64,000 nucleotides of DNA from Debaryomyces hansenii CBS767. Its lineage: Eukaryota > Ascomycota > Pichiomycetes > Serinales > Debaryomycetaceae. Position 1 is the first letter of the stretch. Every line of letters begins with the position of its first letter. The notes beneath the pieces are model-generated. The model worked only from the letters and a program-made list of their open reading frames with translations. It ran no database searches and was not told where the DNA came from. This document shows, in pieces, positions 48,857 through 58,800 of this stretch. A program made the position numbers and the translations under genes. The stretch is from contig NC_006049.2 of NCBI RefSeq assembly GCF_000006445.2, positions 930,001 through 994,000 on the forward strand, written 5' to 3'.

Positions 48857-50554
48857 ATGGAAAGTAAGGTGAGCAAGGTTCGGCAGAATGAACCTTTGAA
48901 TAAAATACAGAATAAAAATAATTGCAATACTATTCGGTACATATCGTTTAATGTCAATGGTGCTAAGACATTGTTCAATTATCATCCATGGAACCAACTT
49001 CAACAGAACTATGATCTCTTTTTCAACCTGCTTGAGGGGGACGTAGTATCACTCCAGGAGTTGAAACTTTCACCATCAAATATATCCAACGTTAATATCG
49101 GTAACCTAACTAAATTCAAGTCCTTTATTTCGCTTCCAAAAACCAAGAAAGGCTATAGTGGAGTTGGTTTGTTTGTACGAATTCCAGAAACAGACGAACC
49201 GGAGATCGTTAGACACAATTTAACTGTCGTAAAAGCAGAAGAAGGTCTTACAGGATTTTTAAATTCTGCTGATTATCCTCAGTCAAGGTATAGAGACTTA
49301 GACAAAGAATTACTGATAGGGGGATATCCAGAAGAAATTGATGAAGTGAAAGGATTAAAGATCGATAGCGAGGGCAGATGCGTTTGCATTGAGCTTGCAA
49401 GTAATATCATAGTATTCTCATTATATTGTCCAGCAAATTCTATTGGTTCTGAAGAGGGTGAGTCGTATCGACTTGAATTTTTGAAGATCTTACTTGGCAG
49501 ATGCCATTACTTAAAGCATATTATGGGAAAAGATGTTATTATAATTGGTGATATTAATGTGAGTCTTGATTTAATAGACCATGCGGATACAATGAACGAG
49601 AAGGTGAAGCAAAAGATTGTAAAACCCGTCCGTAACGGAGAGGGAAATAGTGGTACAGAGTTTGAAAAGATCAACTACAAACAATGCATAGACTTCAAGG
49701 TTTCAACCCCTGCTAGGAAATTGCTAAACTCGTATACGATTTCAACACTAGATCCATCTCCTGCAAATCGCTCAGAATCCCAGTTTCTTTATGATACAAC
49801 AAGATATACACAGGGAAGAAGGATGGGGATGTATACAGTGTGGAACACTTTGACGGGAGCCAGACAATCAAATTATGGATCGAGAATTGATTTAATTTTA
49901 ACAAGCTCTGATGTCTTATTGAAAAGCATTTCCAAAGCAGACATTTGGCCATATATTATGGGTTCTGATCATTGTCCGATTTTTACGGATTTTGAAATTC
50001 GAGATTCGAAACATTTGCACGTAACAGGCCCAATTAAACTTAAGTTTGAAGCTAGATTATTCTATAAACTTGTCAAACACCGCGATATATCTCAAATGTT
50101 TAGTGTTGGTCAGCCGAAGAATATCAAATCAGACACAGAAAGTGACTCTTCATCAAAGAAAAGGAAGATAGAATATGTCAGTAGAAAAACAACACCAGTT
50201 CCTAAAAATCAACAAACATCGATAGGTAATTTCTTCTTCAAGGAGAATTCGAATTTACCTAAAGTAGAAAATGGCCTTGCTTCGCATCCCGAGACGGAAC
50301 CTGTCAATACATTTATAAATGAACCTGCCTACATGAAGCCCACATCGATTATTTCGATATCAAACTTAATACATGGTGAAGCTCCTGAATGCTACCATGG
50401 TGATAAATGCAAATTAAAAACCAGCCTACTGAATACCAAGACTCGAGGAAAAAAGTTCTGGTGTTGTCCAAGAACTACAAAAGCTGAGGCTGGAAATGAA
50501 AACGGTTCTAAAATAGGAGAACACCAATGTTCATTCTTCAAATGGGTGAAATAA
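48857..50554 (+). CDS. APN2: AP endonuclease 2 (class II, ExoIII family)
   Basis: A 565-residue DNA repair nuclease of the EEP fold that cuts at abasic sites and cleans blocked 3' ends. Motifs: RYISFNVNGAKTL (catalytic Asn), VSLQELKL (metal-binding Glu), YSGVGLFVR, VIIGDINVSLDLIDHAD (Asp/Asn), SRIDLILTS and MGSDHCPIF (catalytic Asp-His). After the nuclease (about 25-385) comes a linker with a PCNA-binding PIP box, QTSIGNFF (about 455-462), and a C-terminal GRF zinc finger (CYHGDKCKLK, FWCCPRT, CSFFKWV). This full layout matches Apn2 of other fungi. The ATG at 48857 leaves a 25-residue N-terminal tail. Confidence 0.95.
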   Translation: MESKVSKVRQNEPLNKIQNKNNCNTIRYISFNVNGAKTLFNYHPWNQLQQNYDLFFNLLEGDVVSLQELKLSPSNISNVNIGNLTKFKSFISLPKTKKGYSGVGLFVRIPETDEPEIVRHNLTVVKAEEGLTGFLNSADYPQSRYRDLDKELLIGGYPEEIDEVKGLKIDSEGRCVCIELASNIIVFSLYCPANSIGSEEGESYRLEFLKILLGRCHYLKHIMGKDVIIIGDINVSLDLIDHADTMNEKVKQKIVKPVRNGEGNSGTEFEKINYKQCIDFKVSTPARKLLNSYTISTLDPSPANRSESQFLYDTTRYTQGRRMGMYTVWNTLTGARQSNYGSRIDLILTSSDVLLKSISKADIWPYIMGSDHCPIFTDFEIRDSKHLHVTGPIKLKFEARLFYKLVKHRDISQMFSVGQPKNIKSDTESDSSSKKRKIEYVSRKTTPVPKNQQTSIGNFFFKENSNLPKVENGLASHPETEPVNTFINEPAYMKPTSIISISNLIHGEAPECYHGDKCKLKTSLLNTKTRGKKFWCCPRTTKAEAGNENGSKIGEHQCSFFKWVK

Positions 50555-50797
50555 TAAGCTACAATTATGAGAAGATTGCAGAATAATTTTGTTTATTATA
50601 TCTATATGAAATAGGTTAGTTTCCGGTTTATGTGGTTATGATTGAAAGAGTGAAAAAACATGTCAAGGAATGAAGAAGAAAAACACTCTCAAAGATGCAA
50701 AGAAGTATAATAAAGCTAGAATACACAGTCCCTGTCGTTGTTATTTTTTTTTTAATAAAAGGTTATTGTAAAATGGCATTTTTGATACAACGCTCGC

Positions 50798-51529
50798 CTA
50801 AGATTTACGGAATTCACTTAACACGGGGTATATCGCTTCAAATGCAGCGTAAATTTCTTCTCTTTGTTTTGCACCAGTTAAAACAATTTTACCGGAAACG
50901 AAGATCAATAACACAATTTTAGGTTTAACCATTCTATAAATCAAACCGGGGAATAATTCAGGTTCATAAGACGAGAAAGTACCATGCGAAAATGCCAAAC
51001 CTTCCAATCTAATCGGAAACTTGACATCACAAGATCCGACAATATTTTGAATCTTAAAGTCAGTGAACTTGGCGTTGAATCCCAATTTTTGAATGATTCT
51101 CGCGTATTTCCTTGATGCTAATTTAGAATCATCTTCGGATTTCGCACCAGTGACAACCATTTTACCTGATGCAAAGATCAATGCCGTAGTCTTAGGCTCT
51201 CTGATTCTCATAATGACAGCCGCGAAACGCTTTGGATTGTATTCGGCATTACGCGCGTGCAACGCAATGGTCTTCAAATCCAACCGACAGTCCAAATTGA
51301 CAGTCGCCACTATATTTTGTAATGTGGGCACTATACCCGAAGTGGCACCATCATCCTCGTCTTGATTTGGCTCGACGATTGTATCCGATGTGTCTTCTTC
51401 CTTCTTAGGAGTAGCTTCTTGATTTATATCCGTCCTTTGCCCATCAATTCCCAGCGGGAACAACAACGAGTTTGGTGCAGTAAATGCTTTGGCCTGTGCC
51501 GCTGTGGTTGGTAACTTCAAAGAATCCAT
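50798..51529 (-). CDS. SPT15: TATA-binding protein (TBP)
   Basis: The 243-residue protein has a short variable, acidic N-terminus (about 1-60) and the almost invariant TBP saddle of two repeats: [20 protein letters not shown] with [18 protein letters not shown], then [20 protein letters not shown] with [19 protein letters not shown]. It nucleates Pol I, II and III preinitiation complexes. Length fits S. cerevisiae (240). No in-frame CTG was found where I checked core leucines. The identity is certain. Confidence 0.98.
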   Translation of the reverse strand: MDSLKLPTTAAQAKAFTAPNSLLFPLGIDGQRTDINQEATPKKEEDTSDTIVEPNQDEDDGATSGIVPTLQNIVATVNLDCRLDLKTIALHARNAEYNPKRFAAVIMRIREPKTTALIFASGKMVVTGAKSEDDSKLASRKYARIIQKLGFNAKFTDFKIQNIVGSCDVKFPIRLEGLAFSHGTFSSYEPELFPGLIYRMVKPKIVLLIFVSGKIVLTGAKQREEIYAAFEAIYPVLSEFRKS

Positions 51530-52097
51530 TGATTATTGTGTTGTATCAATAATATGTAAATATATATATGGATAGCAAATGAATGTATCCCTTATCAATA
51601 GATTTATTTTATTTTTTTCTGCTATGAAAAAAGCCGAAAAAGTTAATAATTTACAATTAAAATTGGACTATATATGATAATAATGAAATGAATATTCTAT
51701 AGTATATGGAGATTTTATATATTGTCCGTTTGTCTCCAATATAATGTTGCAAAAAAAAATCACACAAAATGTAGCCCTTATCAATACACCCTGCCAACTT
51801 GCAAAAAAATCGCGGGACATGCGAGCTATTTATATAAGTTGATTTAAAATCCGGGTAACGCCATTGAGCTTTCTTTTTACTACGGTACACGCACACCACG
51901 TTAAACATTTTGCTACCATTCATGTTGATGGATAAATACATGTAATTGTACTGCAATAAAGTGAATATACAATTAGATAAGTAATACAAGTAGCGGCAAC
52001 CGCTGTAAACCCAACATCAAAATATTATGCTAAAAATGCTAAAAGAAATGAAGAAACGCAGGACGAGTCGCAGAGGCAAACGAGAGCAAGCAAAGAA
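51530..52097. other. Intergenic region SPT15 / CGR1
   Basis: This holds the SPT15 promoter and CGR1 3' end. It is AT-rich; an open stretch on the minus strand (51657-51989) is compositionally biased and has no recognisable domain, so I do not call it a gene. Confidence 0.45.
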
Positions 52098-52496
52098 TCA
52101 ACGTTCTTTCAACATCTTGTTTCTCTTTTCTCTCTTTCTCATTCTATCGACCTTCTTAGCATGCATTTTGAGGGCCATCTTTTCGTATCTTTCCTTTTCG
52201 GCCTTAATTTCTCTTCTTCTCTTCAAATCGGAAATTCTTTGGTTTTTGGCATCTTCCTTTTCTTGTTTCAAGTCTTGCAATCTTGTTTTATATTGCTGTT
52301 GCTCCAACTTTTTCTGTTCTCTGTGTTCCCATGTACTTAACTTTTTTACACCTAGAGTTTTCACTCTGAAGGCATCCTTCTTGATTTTCCAGTCTTTACC
52401 ATTAACTCTGCTTCCTTCACCCACATCTTTTGGAGCAGAAGGATCTATGTATCTTTTAGGGATATCTTTATATTCCATCTGCGAACTAGCACTCAT
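52098..52496 (-). CDS. CGR1: Cgr1, pre-60S rRNA processing factor
   Basis: A 132-residue, highly charged protein from the ATG at 52496 (upstream frame opens only with TTG). It shows GSRVNGKDWKIKKDAFRVKT, the family signature, followed by a long Lys/Arg/Glu-rich helix (WEHREQKKLEQQQYKTRLQD to KKVDRMRKREKRNKMLKER). Cgr1 acts in the nucleolus in 27S pre-rRNA processing and 60S biogenesis. S. cerevisiae Cgr1 has 120 residues. Confidence 0.9.
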   Translation of the reverse strand: MSASSQMEYKDIPKRYIDPSAPKDVGEGSRVNGKDWKIKKDAFRVKTLGVKKLSTWEHREQKKLEQQQYKTRLQDLKQEKEDAKNQRISDLKRRREIKAEKERYEKMALKMHAKKVDRMRKREKRNKMLKER

Positions 52497-52696
52497 GTTG
52501 TTCTGTTTATTGGTTGGTTGGTTGATGTCTTGCAATAGTAAAGAAAAAAAATAGGAGATGCTATAAAAAAAAAATTACCTGCGATTCAACTTTTGTGTAA
52601 TTTATGTTTCAAAGAATGCAACTAGTACGCTTAATACGAATATCATGATCAATCGCTTAGAATAAATAAATATATATTCATATCTATAATAAATAA

Positions 52697-53896
52697 TCAT
52701 TCATCATAAACAGTGTCTTGCTTATCAATCGTCAAAGTAGCTTTTCTAACCCATTTTCTTGATCTAGTGAACTTCGAAAAGCCATCAGAATATGATTCAG
52801 TTGACCAGTTGTTATCGTAGTAGACCCACCCTTCAGAGCCTTTACCCTTGTTAAATTCTTTGTCAACCTTCCAGTTAGTTTCCAACCATTCCCACAGATA
52901 TGTGTATAAATCATTTTCGAAAATTGGAAAGTTGAAGCTTTCATCGTTGGAAATAGATGGGGATGGTTTCATTGATTGTTCATAGCAGTAACTGGGTCTA
53001 TCTCCAGGTAACACGAACTTTGACCATCCAACACCTACCCATCGCCTCTCGTTTTCTAAAATTTCAAACGTTACTACTTGTCTTAGCTGGGTTGGAGATA
53101 TGACTGTTTTCTTCAAGATCTTGAAATCACCTAACAATTGTAAGGGTTTTTGGTTTTCATCAAAGTCTTCAATATCGCTAGTGTTAGGACTGTGAATTAT
53201 AGAAATATTCATAAAATGATTCTGGTTCGTCCTATCCAATTTGATATTCAAACCTGTTACGTAGAATGCGAAGATTCTAATATAAACGGATCTCCAAAGC
53301 AATCTTCTGATTGAGAACGACCATGCTGAGTGGTATGTCAACATAAATAATCCTGTCAACCATAAAACCTTTTGAGGAGGAATGACATATTTGACCAATA
53401 AGACATGAATTGGAGTTAATAAAAATGTCATTATGAATGCCTTTACAAAATTCCTTTTTTTCATAGGGAAATGTTGGATTGGTCTTAAAAGCATTTCAAA
53501 CCTTATTGTTATATTATGTAATGTATGCAAAACTTCATCAATCGTTGGCTTCTCGTTAAACTTCGAATCATAAATAATAGAACTAATTGACCAAACAAAG
53601 CATGCAAACGTAACCGATATTAATATAGGCATGATTATAAAACTAAGAATTTGCCAATACATAATAATAACCGAATATAATACTATTAAAATGAAATTCT
53701 GATACGGATCTTCATTTGTCCACGTTACGATTTCTAGAAAATTGTCAATTAATAATAGATAGGGAAATATATTGGATAATGCTGATGATAAAATTGGATA
53801 CTCTGTTAACAATTGTGTATGAGAACTGGAAGTTAATAACTTAGCATCAGAAGGTTGAAATGAGGCATATAGCGATTCATCGTATTTGTCTGTCAT
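52697..53896 (-). CDS. PEX30-family ER/peroxisome membrane protein with dysferlin domain
   Basis: A 399-residue protein with an N-terminal reticulon-like membrane region (several hydrophobic segments, about 35-225) and a C-terminal dysferlin domain: DysF-N seen as ERRWVGVGWSKFVLPGDRP, DysF-C as EGWVYYDNNWS followed by FTRSRKWVRKA. This layout defines the Pex30/31/32 (Pex24-like) group that shapes ER subdomains and regulates peroxisome number. Length (399) is nearest to Pex32 (413) and Pex31 (462), but I cannot choose the orthologue by eye, so no symbol is given. Confidence 0.85.
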   Translation of the reverse strand: MTDKYDESLYASFQPSDAKLLTSSSHTQLLTEYPILSSALSNIFPYLLLIDNFLEIVTWTNEDPYQNFILIVLYSVIIMYWQILSFIIMPILISVTFACFVWSISSIIYDSKFNEKPTIDEVLHTLHNITIRFEMLLRPIQHFPMKKRNFVKAFIMTFLLTPIHVLLVKYVIPPQKVLWLTGLFMLTYHSAWSFSIRRLLWRSVYIRIFAFYVTGLNIKLDRTNQNHFMNISIIHSPNTSDIEDFDENQKPLQLLGDFKILKKTVISPTQLRQVVTFEILENERRWVGVGWSKFVLPGDRPSYCYEQSMKPSPSISNDESFNFPIFENDLYTYLWEWLETNWKVDKEFNKGKGSEGWVYYDNNWSTESYSDGFSKFTRSRKWVRKATLTIDKQDTVYDE

Positions 53897-54375
53897 ATTG
53901 ATGATTATCCTAAAGTTATCAACCTGTTGAATAAAAGAACATTATAAGTTTGCTAGGCCTAATCATATGCCTCTACATGTGGAGAAAAATGACACAAAAC
54001 CACACCAACCAAATATAGGGTCGAAGATACCTTGACGACTCAGACGGCAAAATATAAACGGATAAGAGAATATTACGTGGTTCAAACGTATCTATTAGAA
54101 ATTCATCATTACCTTACGCTCACCTATTTATCATTCGAATATAGGGGTATAATCCTGATACTCAGCAAATAGTTAAAAATTGTAATCTTGTTTTATATTC
54201 TACGATAACATATATTTCCGTTATATAGTTATTCCCACCACGACTTTAACAGCTACACTGAGTTAAATTTATAGTAAGCCATAGTTTACAATTCATTTGT
54301 AGTAAATTGAATTTTGCAAGAATCAGATATAATTAGGATAATATATCAATTGATTAAATATTAACTTCAAGAAAT
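53897..54375. other. Intergenic region before tRNA-Val
   Basis: AT-rich promoter DNA of the PEX30-like gene, up to tRNA-Val. No other gene is seen. Confidence 0.4.
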
Positions 54376-54449
54376 GGTTTCGTGGTCTAGTTGGTTATGG
54401 CATCTGCTTAACACGCAGAACGTCCCCAGTTCGATCCTGGGCGAAATCA
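54376..54449 (+). tRNA. tRNA-Val(AAC)
   Basis: A 74-nt cloverleaf: acceptor GGTTTCG pairs with CGAAATC, anticodon loop TTAACAC (anticodon AAC) on stem TCTGC/GCAGA, T arm CCCAGTTCGATCCTGGG. A T-run terminator follows. No intron. Confidence 0.97.
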
Positions 54450-54590
54450 TTCTTTTTATTGCTTTTAAAGCTTTTTTTTTCCCCTCATTTAGAGAGATTC
54501 GGCTACAGGCTACAACAGGTATACGTCAAACATCAGTCGTTATGTATTAGTATGTACAATTGCCATTTATGTAAATAATGAAATAAACTA

Positions 54591-55211
54591 TTAGTTAGTT
54601 GAAGCATGGGCTTCTTGCTCTTTCTTCTTTTCACTTTGTTCTTGCAAGTATTTTTTCCATTCTGGAACAGCCTCAGGCTCTCTCTTCCTCAATTCTTGTT
54701 CGTGCAAACTCATCAAGATAGTACCAAGCAACAAAACTACGGTAATAGCTTGAGCGTAAACTCTCGCTTGAACAGCTTTCTGAGAAGCACTCATGAACTT
54801 GTCCCTGTTAACGACCTTCCACGATCCATAGAGCGAAGCAGCCCATGCACCGACAATAAGACTGTACTTGTTATTGTTAACTTTGTAGAACAACTGGTCT
54901 GACCATGCTAAATCATTCCATTTTTTCATTTCTTCTTCTTCTTTTTGCTTCAAGTACGATGATCTGTGCCATTCCTCATCGAACTTAACAGACCCATCGT
55001 CCGCATAGAAAGCACCTACAGTAATCACTGGCATTGCCCATAAAGCACTTTTAACTGAAGCACTCATTCTACCATAGTTTACAGCATGTCTCTTTTTTAT
55101 GTAGGTGACTAAACCAAACGCAATACCAGCACCAACGGCACAACCTTTAGCACCTTCGTATAAAACTGCATTCCAATGTGCGTTTTTTTCTTCGTCGGAA
55201 AGTATTTTCAT
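54591..55211 (-). CDS. RCF2: Respiratory supercomplex factor 2
   Basis: The 206-residue mitochondrial inner-membrane protein stabilises complex III-IV supercomplexes and modulates cytochrome oxidase. The N-terminal half (MKILSDEEKNAHWNAVLYEG and GCAVGAGIAFGLVTYIKKR) is typical of Rcf2, followed by the C-terminal HIG1-type hairpin (about 115-175: SLIVGAWAASLYGSW and VYAQAITVVLLLGTILMS) and a charged tail (EQSEKKKEQEAH). S. cerevisiae Rcf2 has 224 residues. The ATG at 55211 is the first in frame. Confidence 0.9.
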   Translation of the reverse strand: MKILSDEEKNAHWNAVLYEGAKGCAVGAGIAFGLVTYIKKRHAVNYGRMSASVKSALWAMPVITVGAFYADDGSVKFDEEWHRSSYLKQKEEEEMKKWNDLAWSDQLFYKVNNNKYSLIVGAWAASLYGSWKVVNRDKFMSASQKAVQARVYAQAITVVLLLGTILMSLHEQELRKREPEAVPEWKKYLQEQSEKKKEQEAHASTN

Positions 55212-55807
55212 TTTAATCTATTTTTATTTGATCTAACTCAATCTAGGTTTAATATGATAAGATTGAATATGTATAATAGCTGTTCTAACAATGTAGTTTT
55301 ATACTTCGAATCTCGGATAATCCCGCAATGCAAAGAAAGCATGAAAAAATAAAATAAAAAAAAGAAATCGTTTACAGTCACGTTTTATGCTGCTGCGTTG
55401 TTGCTAAAATGGCTAATCGGATCGTATGATTCACTGAGCTTTTCTAGGCGGTCTATACGGCCTATACGAAGGCGATGAAAGAGGTCTATTGGCAACTGCT
55501 TAGATGACAGGTGTATTGTCAACTTCTTAGATGACAGGTGTAATTGCATTATATATAATGCGAGTTGTATAATAAATAAAATGCACATTGTAGTAACTAT
55601 AGCGAATTGCTTCTAATTGCTAAACAAGATGATCGTACCTATACGATAATAAAATGAAATACATCCTGTTTGCTGAAGGTATAAATAAATTAGGTTCTCT
55701 TTTAAGACTCATAATAGAGATAGTATGAGAATAAAGAGTTATATATTGATATACAGATGTACATATGAAGTTGATCCAAGGCTGCAAAATATGTACACAT
55801 CAAGGTA
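55212..55807. other. Intergenic region with a short tandem repeat
   Basis: AT-rich DNA between the RCF2 start and the SCAP stop. A 27-bp unit containing CTTAGATGACAGGTGTA occurs twice (from 55499 and from 55526). A 67-codon open stretch across the repeat has no gene-like features. Confidence 0.5.
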
Positions 55808-58800
55808 CTATAACTTGTGGAGGTTATTATGTCTCGACCTCTTATTTATAAATAGTAAGTCATGATTCAATTGAGGCACCTTGAGATTATCTGTAGGCAA
55901 TGGTAAAGATCTGGAGGTGGTGCCTGAGTAGTAAAGGTCATTTTCAATTAGCTTGTCGTTGCCCAAGTAAATAATTTTGATTAGATTGCCAAAGTTCACG
56001 ATCATGGACTTATATCCAAATTTCTCAGAACATGTAACTTTGTTCACAATCAAGCCATCAGTTTGACATGCAGGGATTTGGTAGTATAAGACGTTTCCGT
56101 CAACAAGAGTAACAATGAAGCCTTCCCAAGATTGTTCGTTCAACTTAGGTTTTGGGTTCCTCAGTTTTCTTGATCGTAAAGATTGCAACCCACTGTTTTT
56201 GATTAATGTTCCTATATTACTGGAACTTGAACGGGCATCCTCATCTAAAATCTCCATGTCCTCTTCCTGTTGGATGCATTTCTTCTTTATTCCGATAATC
56301 ATGTTAATATCAGTCAATTGCCAGCATTCGAGATTCTCGTACCAAAATAGATGTTCACTAACAGAACTAAACCCAACACATCTGATTTCTCTCGGATCTC
56401 TTTCTACTCTTAGACATATATTATTCTTGGATCTATTAGCATCAATCTTGAAGGTATGTACGATAATCGTATTTTTATCATAGTCTTCATACAAGATTGA
56501 AAAGGATTGAATTGAAACACACCCACAGAACTTACAATGAGTTGGCTCCAGATGGGATACTTTAAACGTCAGTGGCTTGAAACGCCCGACGTGAAACCGT
56601 TTTAAAATTATACCTCCTTGCACATCAATTATTTCGGCAACCAAATTATTGACTCGAATTATCATACCAACAAATTCTACCGTAACAATTGTAGCTTTGT
56701 TAATTTGCATTTTAGAATTAGTAATTATCTCACATTCTTTATTGTTTTCATCAATGCCTCTTTGGTTATACATGAATGAAAAATCATTAATCTCATTTAA
56801 CGAACTGCTTGCTGACATTGGGGGTGGTAATGCAAAATGAATTCCTTTATTATAGAAACCCTCGTGAACTTTCAAAATTCTAAACCTCCAAGTGTTGTTT
56901 ATAATACTGGCCACTATGATATCATAATTATTCACATGACAAATGACTCTATCGTTAACTCTTGGGGTAGTTAATTTTTTCACTGAATTAAATTTTTTTC
57001 CTTCAGATGTATTATAAACTGAAGCAAATATATCAAATGTTTTTAATTCCCCGGTATTACATGATATTGTAATTAATTCCCCAGTCTCTAGAACCATTAT
57101 AAAATCATCTCTATTCAACTGTTTTTCCAATTCCGTTTCGTAGAGCTCTTGTCCTTCATTTTTCAGGTTTTCATTGATAGGTTGCATCATTACAGACAGT
57201 TTTGGTGAATTCATTGGAAATGGGAAGTTTCCATTCATGTTAGAATTCATTGATGATAAAGATGTGGCACTACCTCTTCTATTTTTTCTATCAGCTTTTT
57301 GTTGTTGCAAGATCTTCCTACTCAAAAATCCTGGAACAGTTCTTTTCCTGAAAAACGATTCCAAAACTTTAATTCTATTACCTGAAATAGGTGGCATTTC
57401 ACATTGCCAGGAATAGCTCAACTTTTTCCTTTCAAAACACTTAATCAACTTATTTTTATAATTGATTAAAATAATATAACCACCATCATTACTAATATTG
57501 ATATGATTAATCGGCCAGAATTCTCTATCATTAGTATCATTGATCGTTGCAGATATATCAATAGGTCTCAGGATAGGCTTATTTAAAGGCGACCATATTA
57601 ATATCTTATGATCTAGTCCAATTGAAACTATGAACGAGGTATTCGAATTAGTTGTGATTTTTAAAACATCAAGGTTATGTCCATCTCGTAAATTAATTAA
57701 ATCGATGCATCTAAATATATTCTTATCTTCAAGCACGAAATCACTTTCGTCTATTTTTATTGGTTTTCGATCGAGCGAATCAGAATGTGTTAGTTTGAAT
57801 GTCAAGGTTGAAATGGCCACTATAAATACAAGAATGCACAAGTATTCCACGTAAAAAATCCAATTGGTTTCGTCGCGTAAAATTGTTATCGCTGTCATGC
57901 TACCAATTCCTTTAGGATTACGAATAACATTATATGGAAGCATTATCCGCCAATTCATGAAAATACCTAAAAGATAGACAGATTCTATTAACGGTAACAT
58001 GACCACCCACGTAGTTAATGACGTTGAGTACCTGACTTTTAATAAATACTCTCCCATTTTGTATCTAACAGAGCTTCGACTAGGTCTTAAATGCGATGGA
58101 TAATTTAATTTTAATAAAATACATGACAAGAAATTACCTTCAATAGAATTATTAGGTAAAATCAAAGATTCATTTCTCTGAAATGCTTGATAATTTAATA
58201 AATCAGTTAAGTCGTATCTTTTTAAATCAATAATTATTATCCCTACTAGATACGTTAATTGTAAGAAATGATCTATGACTAGTGCAACGCATACTGCCTC
58301 TAGAAAATAGCTTAATCTCGTAGTTAAATACTCTTTGAATGGAGAATTCAAGGAAAAACCAAAGAAATATAAGCTAAAGATCTTTAATTGCGCAATTAAA
58401 ACAATATCAATTATAAGTACTTTGCTTATAATAGGAATGTTACAAAAATATTGCAGTAGCTTTCGACAAACCCTATAAGAATTCAAGAAACCGGATATGC
58501 GTTTTAAACTTTCATTGTTATCTTTATCATTATTGCTTATACCAAGGTAGAATTTGTATAACTTTTTATGAATATTCTCGTGCGAGTTATTAACATAGTC
58601 ATCACCAGCTAAATCGTTGATGATCCTAAATAAATTTCTGGAACTCACTACCATTATGGTAAATATATAGGCACTTGCAGTAAACGTAGTCAGATGTTCC
58701 GACATTCTGGATTTATAATCATGGAAATAATCTAATATGCTAATTGAAGCTCCACCAGCGATTAAAACTTCGACCACCCAGGCAATCAATAATCCTCCAT

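Noticed and set aside
51657..51989. 110-codon open frame on the minus strand between SPT15 and CGR1
   Set aside because: Low-complexity Tyr/Ile-rich product from AT-rich DNA, no domain, and it overlaps the SPT15 promoter region.
52027..52554. 175-codon plus-strand frame across CGR1
   Set aside because: Leu/Phe/Ser-rich shadow of the highly charged CGR1 coding strand.
55385..55588. 67-codon minus-strand open frame downstream of RCF2
   Set aside because: It spans a short tandem repeat and has no gene-like composition; likely chance.
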